The position numbers and the translations under genes were made by a program. Positions 16,093-24,385 of a stretch of 36,760 nt of DNA are shown here, in pieces (position 1 is the first letter of the stretch; the number at the start of each line of letters is the position of its first letter). Origin of the DNA: SFEL01 sp964392455 (GTDB lineage Bacteria > Bacillota > Clostridia > Christensenellales > CAG-138); the NCBI GenBank assembly GCA_964392455.1, contig CAYMPG010000018.1, forward strand, positions 1-36,760. The letters run 5' to 3'. The notes under the pieces are model-generated. The model saw only the letters and a program-made list of their open reading frames with translations. It did not search any database and was not told where the DNA came from.

Positions 16093-17556
16093 ATGCTTGA
16101 TTTTATGCGTAGCGTCTTCACTGTGGATACGGTAAAGCAGATACTTTTCGTGGTAGAGATATTCTTCGTGCTGTATCTTGCGGGGTATTCCACGTTTCTG
16201 TTTGCATCTGTGATAGTTGGCAGCAATCAGCTCTTTACAGACATTAAAAAGCGTCAGCTCCACAACGCCATACACCATGACTATTACGTTCCCATAAGCA
16301 TCATAGTGCCCGCCTACAATGAGGAGGTCACCATCGCCCAGACGGTGCAGTCGCTGCTGAAGCTGGACTATCGCAATTATGAGATCATCGTGGTAAATGA
16401 CGGCTCAAAGGACAATACCTCAGAGCTGTTGATAAGCACCTTTGACCTTCATCAGGTGCAGCGCCCAATACGGCGCCAGGTAGCCTGCAAGGATGTGATC
16501 TCGGTTTACGAAGGCACCCATGAGAGCGGCGTTTCCATTACCCTCATCAATAAGGAAAACGGCGGCAAGGCAGACAGCATCAATATGGGCATAAATGCTG
16601 CAAGGTTCCCTTACTTCGTATGCATGGATGCGGACTCCATCCTGCAAAGGGATTCCCTCACAAAAATCGCCATCCCCGTGCTGGAAAATCAGAATGTTAT
16701 CGCCGTGGGCAGCATGATACGCATCTCAAATGACAGCGTATTCAAGGATGGGCAGCTCGTTCAGCTTCGGCTGCCCCGTAAGCTGATAGTGGCATTTCAG
16801 GTGCTGGAGTACGAGCGCTCCTTCCTTGCTTCCCGGATACTGCTGGATAAGTTCAATGCCAATCTTATCATTTCCGGCGCATTTGGCCTGTTCCGCAAGG
16901 ATGCCGTAATAAGCGTGGGCGGCTATCAGGTGGGCTCAATGGGCGAGGATATGGAGCTGATAGTAAAGCTCCACGCCTACTATCGCTCAAATAAGCTGCC
17001 CTATTCCATAAAATACGCCTACGATGCAGTCTGCTGGACTCAGGCGCCTGAGCGGCTGCGGGATCTGCTCAAGCAGCGTAAGCGCTGGCACATTGGCCTT
17101 ATGCAGAGCATGGTTCGTCACTCCAGCCTTATCACGCTGGGCAGCTACATATACTATCTCCTCTATGAGCTGCTGTCCCCCGTGATAGAGCTTATCGGCA
17201 TACTGGTAACGATACTTGCGTACTGCTTCGGCCTGCTCAATACCAGATACATGATACTGCTGTTCCTGGTATATGCGCTGTTTGGCTCCATGCTTACCAT
17301 CATCTCCTTCCTGGCACGCAATTTCCTCAGCGAAGTCAGAGTTAAGGCAGTGGATGTAATAAAGGCATTCCTTATCTGCATACCGGAAAACATCCTGTTC
17401 CGCTTCATGCTCGCATGGACTCGCCTGCTTTCCATCCTTTTCTACCGCGGCAAAAAGACCAGGTGGGGCTCCATCAAGCGGTATACCATCGACTATGACA
17501 GCAACAAGGCCGCTGCTGACAGCCCCGAGGCTGCCGATAACAGCGCATCCCTTTAG
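16093..17556 (+). CDS. processive family-2 glycosyltransferase (polysaccharide synthase)
   Basis: The 487-residue product has the layout of membrane polysaccharide synthases such as IcaA, BcsA-like and hyaluronan synthases. A hydrophobic N-terminal region (about residues 17-42) leads to a GT2 catalytic domain with VNDGS (Asp103), DAD (Asp179, Asp181), GED (Glu285, Asp286) and the QxxRW motif Gln328-Arg331-Trp332 that marks processive enzymes. About four membrane helices follow (residues 350-465). It would polymerise a beta-linked sugar from a UDP-sugar at the membrane and export the chain; the sugar cannot be read from the sequence. There is no PilZ domain. GAGGAGG precedes the start, and a terminator follows the stop. 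Confidence 0.88.
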   Translation: MLDFMRSVFTVDTVKQILFVVEIFFVLYLAGYSTFLFASVIVGSNQLFTDIKKRQLHNAIHHDYYVPISIIVPAYNEEVTIAQTVQSLLKLDYRNYEIIVVNDGSKDNTSELLISTFDLHQVQRPIRRQVACKDVISVYEGTHESGVSITLINKENGGKADSINMGINAARFPYFVCMDADSILQRDSLTKIAIPVLENQNVIAVGSMIRISNDSVFKDGQLVQLRLPRKLIVAFQVLEYERSFLASRILLDKFNANLIISGAFGLFRKDAVISVGGYQVGSMGEDMELIVKLHAYYRSNKLPYSIKYAYDAVCWTQAPERLRDLLKQRKRWHIGLMQSMVRHSSLITLGSYIYYLLYELLSPVIELIGILVTILAYCFGLLNTRYMILLFLVYALFGSMLTIISFLARNFLSEVRVKAVDVIKAFLICIPENILFRFMLAWTRLLSILFYRGKKTRWGSIKRYTIDYDSNKAAADSPEAADNSASL

Positions 17557-17582
17557 CCGGATACAGATTCCTGCACAATCCT

Positions 17583-17624
17583 GAGCCAACTGCCCTGACA
17601 TGGGGTAGTTGGCTCTTTTGTTTT
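17583..17624 (+). terminator. terminator of the exopolysaccharide-type operon
   Basis: The stem GAGCCAACTGCCC pairs with GGGTAGTTGGCTC (one G-T pair), followed by TTTTGTTTT. It lies 26 nt after the glycosyltransferase stop and ends the operon. It shows that the six genes upstream are one unit. Confidence 0.85.
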
Positions 17625-17711
17625 ACTTAAGAGCGCCGCTGTCATTTACATTTTATAAGCGGGTGCGGCCGCTTTTTTCACCATTTAATGGCATATGAAT
17701 TCACAATTTCA

Positions 17712-17720
17712 TGGTATAAT
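17712..17720 (+). promoter_or_regulatory. extended -10 promoter of the TetR gene
   Basis: A perfect TATAAT (17715-17720) is preceded by TG plus one base, an extended -10 element, with no good -35. An 11-bp palindrome, CCATTTAATGG (17681-17691), lies just upstream in the -35 area and could be an operator. Transcription would start near 17727, 57 nt before the gene. Confidence 0.5.
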
Positions 17721-17783
17721 CCACATAAATGAAGCCCCGGCCCTTCCACCGGCCCCACAGTATGACCTTTTCAGGAGGACTTT

Positions 17784-18335
17784 ATGGCCCAGTATACAAA
17801 GAAAGCGATTCTCCAGACCTTTCAGGATATGCTTGAGAAAATGCCATTCGATAAGATTACCGTTTCCGCCATCGTGGCAAAGTGCGAAATAAGCTCAAAT
17901 ACCTTTTACTACCACTTTCAGGACATATACGATCTGCTGGATACCTGGCTGCTTATCAGGAAGGAAAGCTATATGTCCACCATCTCCCCCGAAAGCCGCT
18001 GGCAGGATATAACAAAGACGCTGCTGCTTGACCTGAAGGCCCATTCTGAGCTGGTGTATCATCTGTTTAACTCCATTTCAAGGGAACGGCTGGAGCGAAG
18101 CGTATTCGATTCCACGGACGATACCTTCTATCAGCTGGTATGCCATAAAACGGCCGGCGTAGCCATTCCGGAGCAGGAGCTGCGGGCCATTGCAGAATAC
18201 AACAGCTATTCCTTCCTTGGGTTCCTGCTGAAATTTCTCTGGAATGACATGAATAGCGATATTGATGCGGGCATAGATAAAATAGGCTTTATTTTTGAAA
18301 GCAACATACAGTGGCTTAAGGAAAAATACAAATAG
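17784..18335 (+). CDS. TetR-family transcriptional regulator
   Basis: The 183-residue product begins with a TetR-type helix-turn-helix: KKAILQTFQDMLEKMPFDKI, then TVSAIVAKCEISSNTFYYHF. The C-terminal domain is helical and variable and presumably binds a ligand or partner protein. A single-gene unit, it has its own promoter and terminator and a CAGGAGGA ribosome binding site. Targets are not evident: the flanking genes are a polysaccharide operon and metK, and no divergent neighbour exists. The short N-terminal extension and general layout are like the DhaS-type subgroup. Confidence 0.85.
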   Translation: MAQYTKKAILQTFQDMLEKMPFDKITVSAIVAKCEISSNTFYYHFQDIYDLLDTWLLIRKESYMSTISPESRWQDITKTLLLDLKAHSELVYHLFNSISRERLERSVFDSTDDTFYQLVCHKTAGVAIPEQELRAIAEYNSYSFLGFLLKFLWNDMNSDIDAGIDKIGFIFESNIQWLKEKYK

Positions 18336-18388
18336 GCATCCATTTTTAGTACACTTTTGGATTTTTCCTCAAAAACTGATGAAATTTT

Positions 18389-18424
18389 GCGGATTCTCCC
18401 AATTTGGGAGAATCCGCTTTTTTT
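18389..18424 (+). terminator. terminator after the TetR gene
   Basis: A perfect 12-bp stem (GCGGATTCTCCC and complement) with loop AATTT is followed by seven T. It separates tetR from metK. Confidence 0.92.
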
Positions 18425-18513
18425 ATGAATTCTATTCGCCGCTGAATATCGTTAGACTTTTATCTCAAGGGGGGAGCAAGCCCTCCCACTCCATCGAAAG
18501 AAGGAATAAAGCA

Positions 18514-19662
18514 ATGAATAAAGATGTCTTTACCTCTGAATCCATAACCTGTGGGCATCCGGATAAGGTATGCGACCAGATAGCCGACCGTATACTGGAT
18601 TGCCTGCTGGAGCGGGATCCCCATTCCAGAGTTGCCTGCGAGGTCACCTGCGCCGTCAATTCGGTTCACATATTTGGCGAGGTCACCACTACCGCTTCCA
18701 TAGACTACGAGGCTGAGACACGCAGGGTGATACGGGAGATCGGCTATACCACCCCCGGCCTGGGCTTTGATGCTGAGACCTGCAGCATACGGGTGGAGCT
18801 GCATGAGCAATCGCCGGATATTGCAAGGGGCATAGACCGCCGTGCAGAATCCGAGCTCCTCAGCAGCGGCGCAGGAGACCAGGGAATGATGTTTGGCTAT
18901 GCGTGCAGGGAAACGCCCAGCCTTATGCCGCTGCCCATAGAGCTGGCCCACTCCCTGGCAAAGCGGCTGGAGCAGGTGCGCCGGCTCAATGAGCTGGATT
19001 ACCTCCTCCCGGATGGAAAGACGCAGGTCACCGTAGAGTATCAGCATGGCCTGCCAAAGCGTATCTCCTCCGTAATAGTATCCACCCAGCACCGTGACAG
19101 CGTGGAAACAGGCGCGCTGCGCTCGGATATTCTGGGCCACGTTATACTGCCCACCCTGCCAAAGAGGCTGGTGGATAAGGATACGCAGTTCTTTATCAAC
19201 CCCACCGGCCGCTTTGTGATCGGCGGCCCGGCAGCAGATTCCGGCCTTACCGGCAGGAAGCTGATTGCAGATACCTATGGCGGCTTTTCCAGGCACGGGG
19301 GCGGCGCATTCTCCGGCAAGGATGCCTCAAAGGTGGACCGCAGCGGCGCTTACCTTGCAAGATACATTGCAAAAAACATCGTTGCCTCAAATCTGGCCGA
19401 CCGGTGCGAGGTGCAGCTTGGGTATGCCATTGGCCTTTCTGAGCCGGTCTCCTTCATGATAGATACCTTCGGCACAGAGCGCGCCGAAAAAGGCCGGATA
19501 TACGATGCCGTGCTTAGCAGCGTGGATATGCGGCCCATGGCCATCATTCAAAAATTCGGCCTGACAAGGCCCATATTCTCCCGCGTAGCCTGCTACGGTC
19601 ACTTTGGCAGCAATGCAGCGGATATGCCCTGGGAGCAAACAGACCTTACCCTGGCCATATAG
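18514..19662 (+). CDS. metK: S-adenosylmethionine synthase
   Basis: MetK joins methionine and ATP to make S-adenosylmethionine in the cytoplasm. The 382-residue product has the family signatures: SESITCGHPDKVCDQIAD at the N-terminus, SGAGDQGMMFGYA in the middle and GGGAFSGKDASKVDRSGAY, the triphosphate-binding loop, near the end. Length is normal. An upstream in-frame ATG at 18295 lies inside the preceding gene; the ATG at 18514 matches the family start and has AAGGA upstream. The leader 18425-18513 holds a run of six G and a small GGGAG/CTCCC hairpin, but no SAM riboswitch could be recognised. Confidence 0.96.
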   Translation: MNKDVFTSESITCGHPDKVCDQIADRILDCLLERDPHSRVACEVTCAVNSVHIFGEVTTTASIDYEAETRRVIREIGYTTPGLGFDAETCSIRVELHEQSPDIARGIDRRAESELLSSGAGDQGMMFGYACRETPSLMPLPIELAHSLAKRLEQVRRLNELDYLLPDGKTQVTVEYQHGLPKRISSVIVSTQHRDSVETGALRSDILGHVILPTLPKRLVDKDTQFFINPTGRFVIGGPAADSGLTGRKLIADTYGGFSRHGGGAFSGKDASKVDRSGAYLARYIAKNIVASNLADRCEVQLGYAIGLSEPVSFMIDTFGTERAEKGRIYDAVLSSVDMRPMAIIQKFGLTRPIFSRVACYGHFGSNAADMPWEQTDLTLAI

Positions 19663-19725
19663 CTTATCCATACAAAGCGCCCTGCGGCGCAGCAGGATCA
19701 TGGCCTGGGCAACAAAGGAAGCAGT

Positions 19726-20982
19726 ATGCAGAAAAAACGCCTTAATAAGAAAAATATACTGACCATACCGAACCTGCTGAGCCTGATTCGTATTCTTCTG
19801 ATACCGTTCATTATCAGGCTGTACTGCGTGGATATGGCATACACCCAGGCGGTAATGCTCATTGCCGTCTCCGCCCTTACAGACCTTATGGATGGCAGGA
19901 TAGCCCGAAGGTTCAATATGGTCTCCGATGTTGGCAAGATACTTGACCCTGTGGCAGATAAGCTGACCCAGGCTTCCCTCGTTATTTGCCTCATCTCCAG
20001 ATATCCGCAGATGTGGGGCCTGCTTGCGCTCTTTGCCGTAAAGGAGGGCATGATGCTCCTCTGGGGGTATTTAACGCTGAAGCACACTGATACCGTGAAC
20101 AGCGCAAAGTGGTATGGCAAGCTCAGCACAGTAGTTCTTTACGCCGTAATGATGACCCTTATGCTCCTTATCCATATCCCGGTAAGCGCTGCAAATGGGC
20201 TTATGCTGCTGTGCGCCGGCGTTATGCTGCTTTCCCTTGTGATGTACGCAAGGTTTTACAATGCGATTCTCAGGCAATCCCCGGCCGGCGGTGCATACCA
20301 AAAGGCGCTCCGTGCCATAAGAACCGTTTTTCTCGCCCTCATATGGGGAGCCATAATCATAGCCTGCCTGACCCACCTTGATGCCTTTTCCGCTGAGGGC
20401 ATCGCAAACTTCACCCCTGAAGACCCATGGCTTGCGGCAGTGGTCATGCTGGCCCTGTTTGCCCTCAAGAGCCTGAGCGTTGTGGTCTATTGCGGCCTTC
20501 TTTACGGGGCAAGCGGCATACTCTTTCCGCTGCCGGTTGCAATAGCTGTGAATATGCTGGGCTCCCTCATCATGGTTTCTATCCCTTACCTGATAGGGCG
20601 CAGGGCCGGAGCCTCCGCAGTAGAGGCCATACGCATACGCTATCCCCGAACCGAAAGGCTATACGCCCAGCGTCAAAAAAACGATTTTTTCTTTTCCTTT
20701 GCCGCTCGCATGGCGGGGCTGCCCTGCGATGTTGTAAGCCTGTATATTGGGGCAATAAACGTGGGGTATGCAAAGTATCTTTCCGGCAGCCTGCTGGGGC
20801 TGCTGCCACCCATGGTCACGTTCCCGGTAATGGGCATGAGCGTGCAGGATGTGGGCTCTCCAGAGTTTATGATTGCGCTTGGCGTGGAGGCCGGTTATCT
20901 TTTGCTCTCCGCCCTCATCCTTGCGCTGCGCCGCAGAAAGGCCAGCCCGCAGGATGCCATTAATACAAACGACATTTCATAG
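19726..20982 (+). CDS. CDP-alcohol phosphatidyltransferase fused to a VTT (TVP38/DedA-like) domain
   Basis: The 418-residue product joins two membrane domains. Residues 1-190 are a PgsA-like CDP-alcohol phosphatidyltransferase, starting NILTIPNLLSLIRILLIPF with the full catalytic motif Asp53-x2-Asp56-Gly57-x2-Ala60-Arg61, Gly70, Asp74 and Asp78. Residues 230-405 resemble the VTT/TVP38 family: FPLPVAIAVNMLGSLI, SFAARMAGLPCDVVSLYIGA and YLSGSLLGLLPPMVTFP. The first domain would make phosphatidylglycerophosphate or a related phospholipid, and VTT proteins of the DedA group move lipids across membranes. A combined synthase/flippase is an inference. It is 63 nt after metK and 22 nt before the ABC gene. 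Confidence 0.8.
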   Translation: MQKKRLNKKNILTIPNLLSLIRILLIPFIIRLYCVDMAYTQAVMLIAVSALTDLMDGRIARRFNMVSDVGKILDPVADKLTQASLVICLISRYPQMWGLLALFAVKEGMMLLWGYLTLKHTDTVNSAKWYGKLSTVVLYAVMMTLMLLIHIPVSAANGLMLLCAGVMLLSLVMYARFYNAILRQSPAGGAYQKALRAIRTVFLALIWGAIIIACLTHLDAFSAEGIANFTPEDPWLAAVVMLALFALKSLSVVVYCGLLYGASGILFPLPVAIAVNMLGSLIMVSIPYLIGRRAGASAVEAIRIRYPRTERLYAQRQKNDFFFSFAARMAGLPCDVVSLYIGAINVGYAKYLSGSLLGLLPPMVTFPVMGMSVQDVGSPEFMIALGVEAGYLLLSALILALRRRKASPQDAINTNDIS

Positions 20983-21004
20983 TTTCCAAAGGAGGTGAAT
21001 TGCA

Positions 21005-24000
21005 ATTATCCAGCTAAAGGATATCCGCAAGAGCTACGGATCTGGCAGGAACCGCATGAAGGTACTTAAGGGCATTGACCTTTCCTTCCGTGAAAGTGAA
21101 TTCGTGGCCATACTCGGGCCATCAGGTTCCGGAAAAACCACCCTGCTCAATGTGATCGGCGGCCTGGACCATTACGATTCCGGTGACCTTATCATAGACA
21201 ATATCTCCACCAAAGGCTATTCATCCAGAGACTGGGATTCCTATAGAAACCACTCCATCGGCTTCATATTCCAAAGCTACAACCTGATACAGCATCAGAG
21301 CGTGCTGTCAAATGTGGAAATGGCCCTTACCATCTCCGGCATTTCAGGCAAGGAGCGAAGGGATATGGCCGCCCGTGCACTGGAGCAGGTGGGCCTGGGT
21401 GCCCAGCTTGCAAAGCGCCCCAATCAGCTTTCCGGCGGCCAGATGCAGCGCGTGGCCATTGCCCGGGCGCTGGTAAACGACCCAAAGGTGGTTCTCGCAG
21501 ATGAACCCACCGGCGCACTGGACAGCAAAACCAGTATTCAGGTCATGGAGCTGCTGAAGGAAGTGGCCAGGGACAGGCTCATCATTATGGTCACCCATAA
21601 TCCCGAGCTGGCCCACCAGTATGCCACCCGCATCATTACCCTTAAGGATGGGGAAATCATAAGCGATACCGACCCATATATCCCACCAGACCAGCCCTGT
21701 GAAACCATCAGCGCAAACATGGGCCATGCATCCATGAATGTTTTCACTGCTCTGTGGCTGAGCTTTAATAACCTGTGGACAAAGCGCTCCCGCACCATAC
21801 TCACGGCCTTTGCAGGCTCCATAGGCATAATAGGCATTGCCCTTATTGCGGCCCTTTCCTCAGGCGTGGATGATTACATCTACAAGCAGGAGGCAAACAT
21901 GGCCTACCAATACCCGCTGCTGGTGGAAACGCTCAATATGAATGTTTCCTCCATGCTCTCTGACCTTACCGGGGAATTGACCGGCGCCGGTACGGAGCAC
22001 GTGGAGGTGATTGGGTTTTTAGATAAGCTGTTTGCCATGCTGGATACCAATGACCTGGAGCAGCTCAAGGCGTATCTGGAGCAGGAGGAGCATGATGTTT
22101 CCCAGTATGGCACGGTAGAGTACGTTTACAATATCCAGCCGCAGATATATGTGGAATACGGTAGCTCCTTCAAGCGGGTCTGCCCCGACTCCACGCTGGA
22201 TTCCCTGGGCATACCCCTCTCCTCCATCGATACGTCGCTTATATCCTCCACCGTCAGCACCAATATGTTTTCCTGTATGCCCCAGGAGCAGAGCCTTTAT
22301 CTTGACCGTTACGACGTAAAGGCGGGCCGCTGGTCCATGAACAGCAATGAGTGCATACTCGTCCTTACCAGCGAAGGGAAGATAAGCGACTATCTTCTCT
22401 ATGTGCTTGGCATGAGAGACCCGGGCAAGGTAGACAGCTTTATCCGCTCATTTATCAGCGGCTCCCATGTGAAAACGGAGAACCTTGCCGGCCTCAGCTT
22501 TGAATATGACGAATTCCTCGGTATTCAGTTCAAGCGGGTCAATCGATGCGACACCTACACCTATGATAGCGAATACGCTGTCTGGCGCGACCGCATGGAC
22601 GATACGGACTATATGGGGAACCTGCTTGCCGATGGAGATACCCTTACCATCGTCGGCGTTGTACAGCCCAAGAAGGAATACGGCCTGGGCGTGCTGAAGG
22701 CAGGCATCGCCTATCCCTTCTCCCTCATTGAAAAGACCATACAGGATGCTGCCGCAAGCGATATCGTTACCGCCCAGCTTAAGAGCCCGGATATAAATAT
22801 CTTCACCGGCACCCCCTTTGATGAAAACGGCACCGCCCGTGAGCTTGACCCTGCATCCATGGTAAATGTGGATGTTGATGCGCTGAAAAGTGCCATTCTT
22901 ATCGACCAGGAGCTTTTGCAGTCTTACTTTTTAGCCGGTGCCGACCTGGACAGCATGCAGATAACCGTGCCGGATATGAAGCTATCCTCCCTGATAGATA
23001 TTGGAGAGATCGGCAGGGTGATACGCAACCAGCTTCTGTCAGACCTTCCCACCCTTATAAGCGACATTCAGCTATCCTCCCAGGAGCTGACGGGGCTGAT
23101 GGAGGATATTCTATCTGACTACACCAGCTACCTTAAGGAGAATGGCTATCTGGAAATAGACCAGCTTGCAGACCTTCTTGAAGCCTACTTTGCCTCAGAT
23201 GATTTTCATGCTGTAATCAACGGCTGGCTCCAAAGCATCGATCCTGACAACCAGGACGAGGGCTATCTGCCCGGCAAAATCGATGAGCTGTCCGATCTGA
23301 TACTGCAAAGCCTGAATGACTATCTGCAGGCCCAGAATGTGCCCGGCTTTCCCTACCTTGAGCGCACCCTTAAGGAATACATTGCAACGGGCCGCTGGGA
23401 GGCCATCGTGCAGACAAGAATGGAGGGGATACTGTCCCTTGAGCAATTGGAAGCAAGGCTGAATGACTATGTGGAGAATACCCTCCGCCCTCTGGTGGAA
23501 AGGGAGATAGCCCGCTCCATACAGCAGCTCAAAGGACAGATAGATGAGCTTACCGCCTCCATAACCAATCAGGTGCAGGCCGCTGTAGCCTCAAGCATCA
23601 AAAACGGCTTTGCCGCCGTGCTCAGCCACGCAGAGGAATGTATCTCGCTGGACACGGAGCAGTTTTTAAAGGCCTTTTCCATGAAGCTGGGTACCAAGGA
23701 GCTATCGGATATTCTGCTTTCCCTTACCAGCTTTTCAAAGGTAACGCTATCCAAAAACTTGCAGGAGCTGGGCTACGTGGAAAGCTCCCACCCCAAGAGT
23801 ATTCAGATATATCTGCACGATTTTGAGAGCAAGGATGCTGTAATTGCCACGCTGGAGCAGTACAACCGGCAAATGGAGCTTCTCGGGAAAAGCGAGGATA
23901 CCATCTCCTATACGGATACCCTTGGCACGGTAATGAGTACGGTAATGCGTATAATCACCATCATCACCAGCGCCCTTATAGCCACTGTAGCCGTTTCCCT

Positions 24001-24367
24001 GGTGGTTTCCTCCATTATGATAGGCGTTATAACCTACATAAGCGTGCTGGAGCGCCGCAAGGAGATAGGTATTCTTCGGGCAATGGGCGCCTCAAAGCAC
24101 AATATTTCCCAGATATTCAATGCGGAGACCTTTATTACCGGGCTCATCTCCGGCTGCATGGGCGTTGGCCTTGGATATGCGCTGCTCATTCCCTTAAATG
24201 CATTCCTGCGCCGCGCAACGCAGATACATGACATATATGCATACCTGCCCGGCAAATACGCAATGCTGCTCATAATCATCAGCGTTGTATTGACCACCAT
24301 AGGCGGTATCGTCCCCTCAAAAAATGCATCCAGGAGCGACCCTGTGGAAGCCCTGCGTACAGAATAA
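21005..24367 (+). CDS. large MacB/FtsX-type ABC transporter, ATPase and permease in one chain
   Basis: The fused product is about 1120 residues if it starts at the ATT at 21005. The N-terminal ATPase has Walker A GPSGSGKT (residues 38-45), signature LSGGQMQRVAIARAL, Walker B VVLADEPTGALDS and the switch THN. One membrane helix follows (TILTAFAGSIGIIGIALIAAL). About 650 extracytoplasmic residues with long helical, coiled-coil-like stretches precede three C-terminal FtsX helices containing ERRKEIGILRAMGASKHNI. Such proteins act on lipids, lipoproteins or antimicrobial peptides by mechanotransmission rather than by a classic channel. No ATG, GTG or TTG lies between the in-frame TGA (20996) and ATG 21056, and starting at 21056 would delete the A-loop Tyr11. 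A perfect AAAGGAGGTGA sits 9 nt before the ATT. Confidence 0.88.
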   Translation: MIQLKDIRKSYGSGRNRMKVLKGIDLSFRESEFVAILGPSGSGKTTLLNVIGGLDHYDSGDLIIDNISTKGYSSRDWDSYRNHSIGFIFQSYNLIQHQSVLSNVEMALTISGISGKERRDMAARALEQVGLGAQLAKRPNQLSGGQMQRVAIARALVNDPKVVLADEPTGALDSKTSIQVMELLKEVARDRLIIMVTHNPELAHQYATRIITLKDGEIISDTDPYIPPDQPCETISANMGHASMNVFTALWLSFNNLWTKRSRTILTAFAGSIGIIGIALIAALSSGVDDYIYKQEANMAYQYPLLVETLNMNVSSMLSDLTGELTGAGTEHVEVIGFLDKLFAMLDTNDLEQLKAYLEQEEHDVSQYGTVEYVYNIQPQIYVEYGSSFKRVCPDSTLDSLGIPLSSIDTSLISSTVSTNMFSCMPQEQSLYLDRYDVKAGRWSMNSNECILVLTSEGKISDYLLYVLGMRDPGKVDSFIRSFISGSHVKTENLAGLSFEYDEFLGIQFKRVNRCDTYTYDSEYAVWRDRMDDTDYMGNLLADGDTLTIVGVVQPKKEYGLGVLKAGIAYPFSLIEKTIQDAAASDIVTAQLKSPDINIFTGTPFDENGTARELDPASMVNVDVDALKSAILIDQELLQSYFLAGADLDSMQITVPDMKLSSLIDIGEIGRVIRNQLLSDLPTLISDIQLSSQELTGLMEDILSDYTSYLKENGYLEIDQLADLLEAYFASDDFHAVINGWLQSIDPDNQDEGYLPGKIDELSDLILQSLNDYLQAQNVPGFPYLERTLKEYIATGRWEAIVQTRMEGILSLEQLEARLNDYVENTLRPLVEREIARSIQQLKGQIDELTASITNQVQAAVASSIKNGFAAVLSHAEECISLDTEQFLKAFSMKLGTKELSDILLSLTSFSKVTLSKNLQELGYVESSHPKSIQIYLHDFESKDAVIATLEQYNRQMELLGKSEDTISYTDTLGTVMSTVMRIITIITSALIATVAVSLVVSSIMIGVITYISVLERRKEIGILRAMGASKHNISQIFNAETFITGLISGCMGVGLGYALLIPLNAFLRRATQIHDIYAYLPGKYAMLLIIISVVLTTIGGIVPSKNASRSDPVEALRTE

Positions 24368-24385
24368 GCTATCGGAGGAACAATT

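Noticed and set aside
18425..18513. SAM riboswitch upstream of metK
   Set aside because: The leader is too short and lacks the recognisable conserved core of any SAM class that I know.
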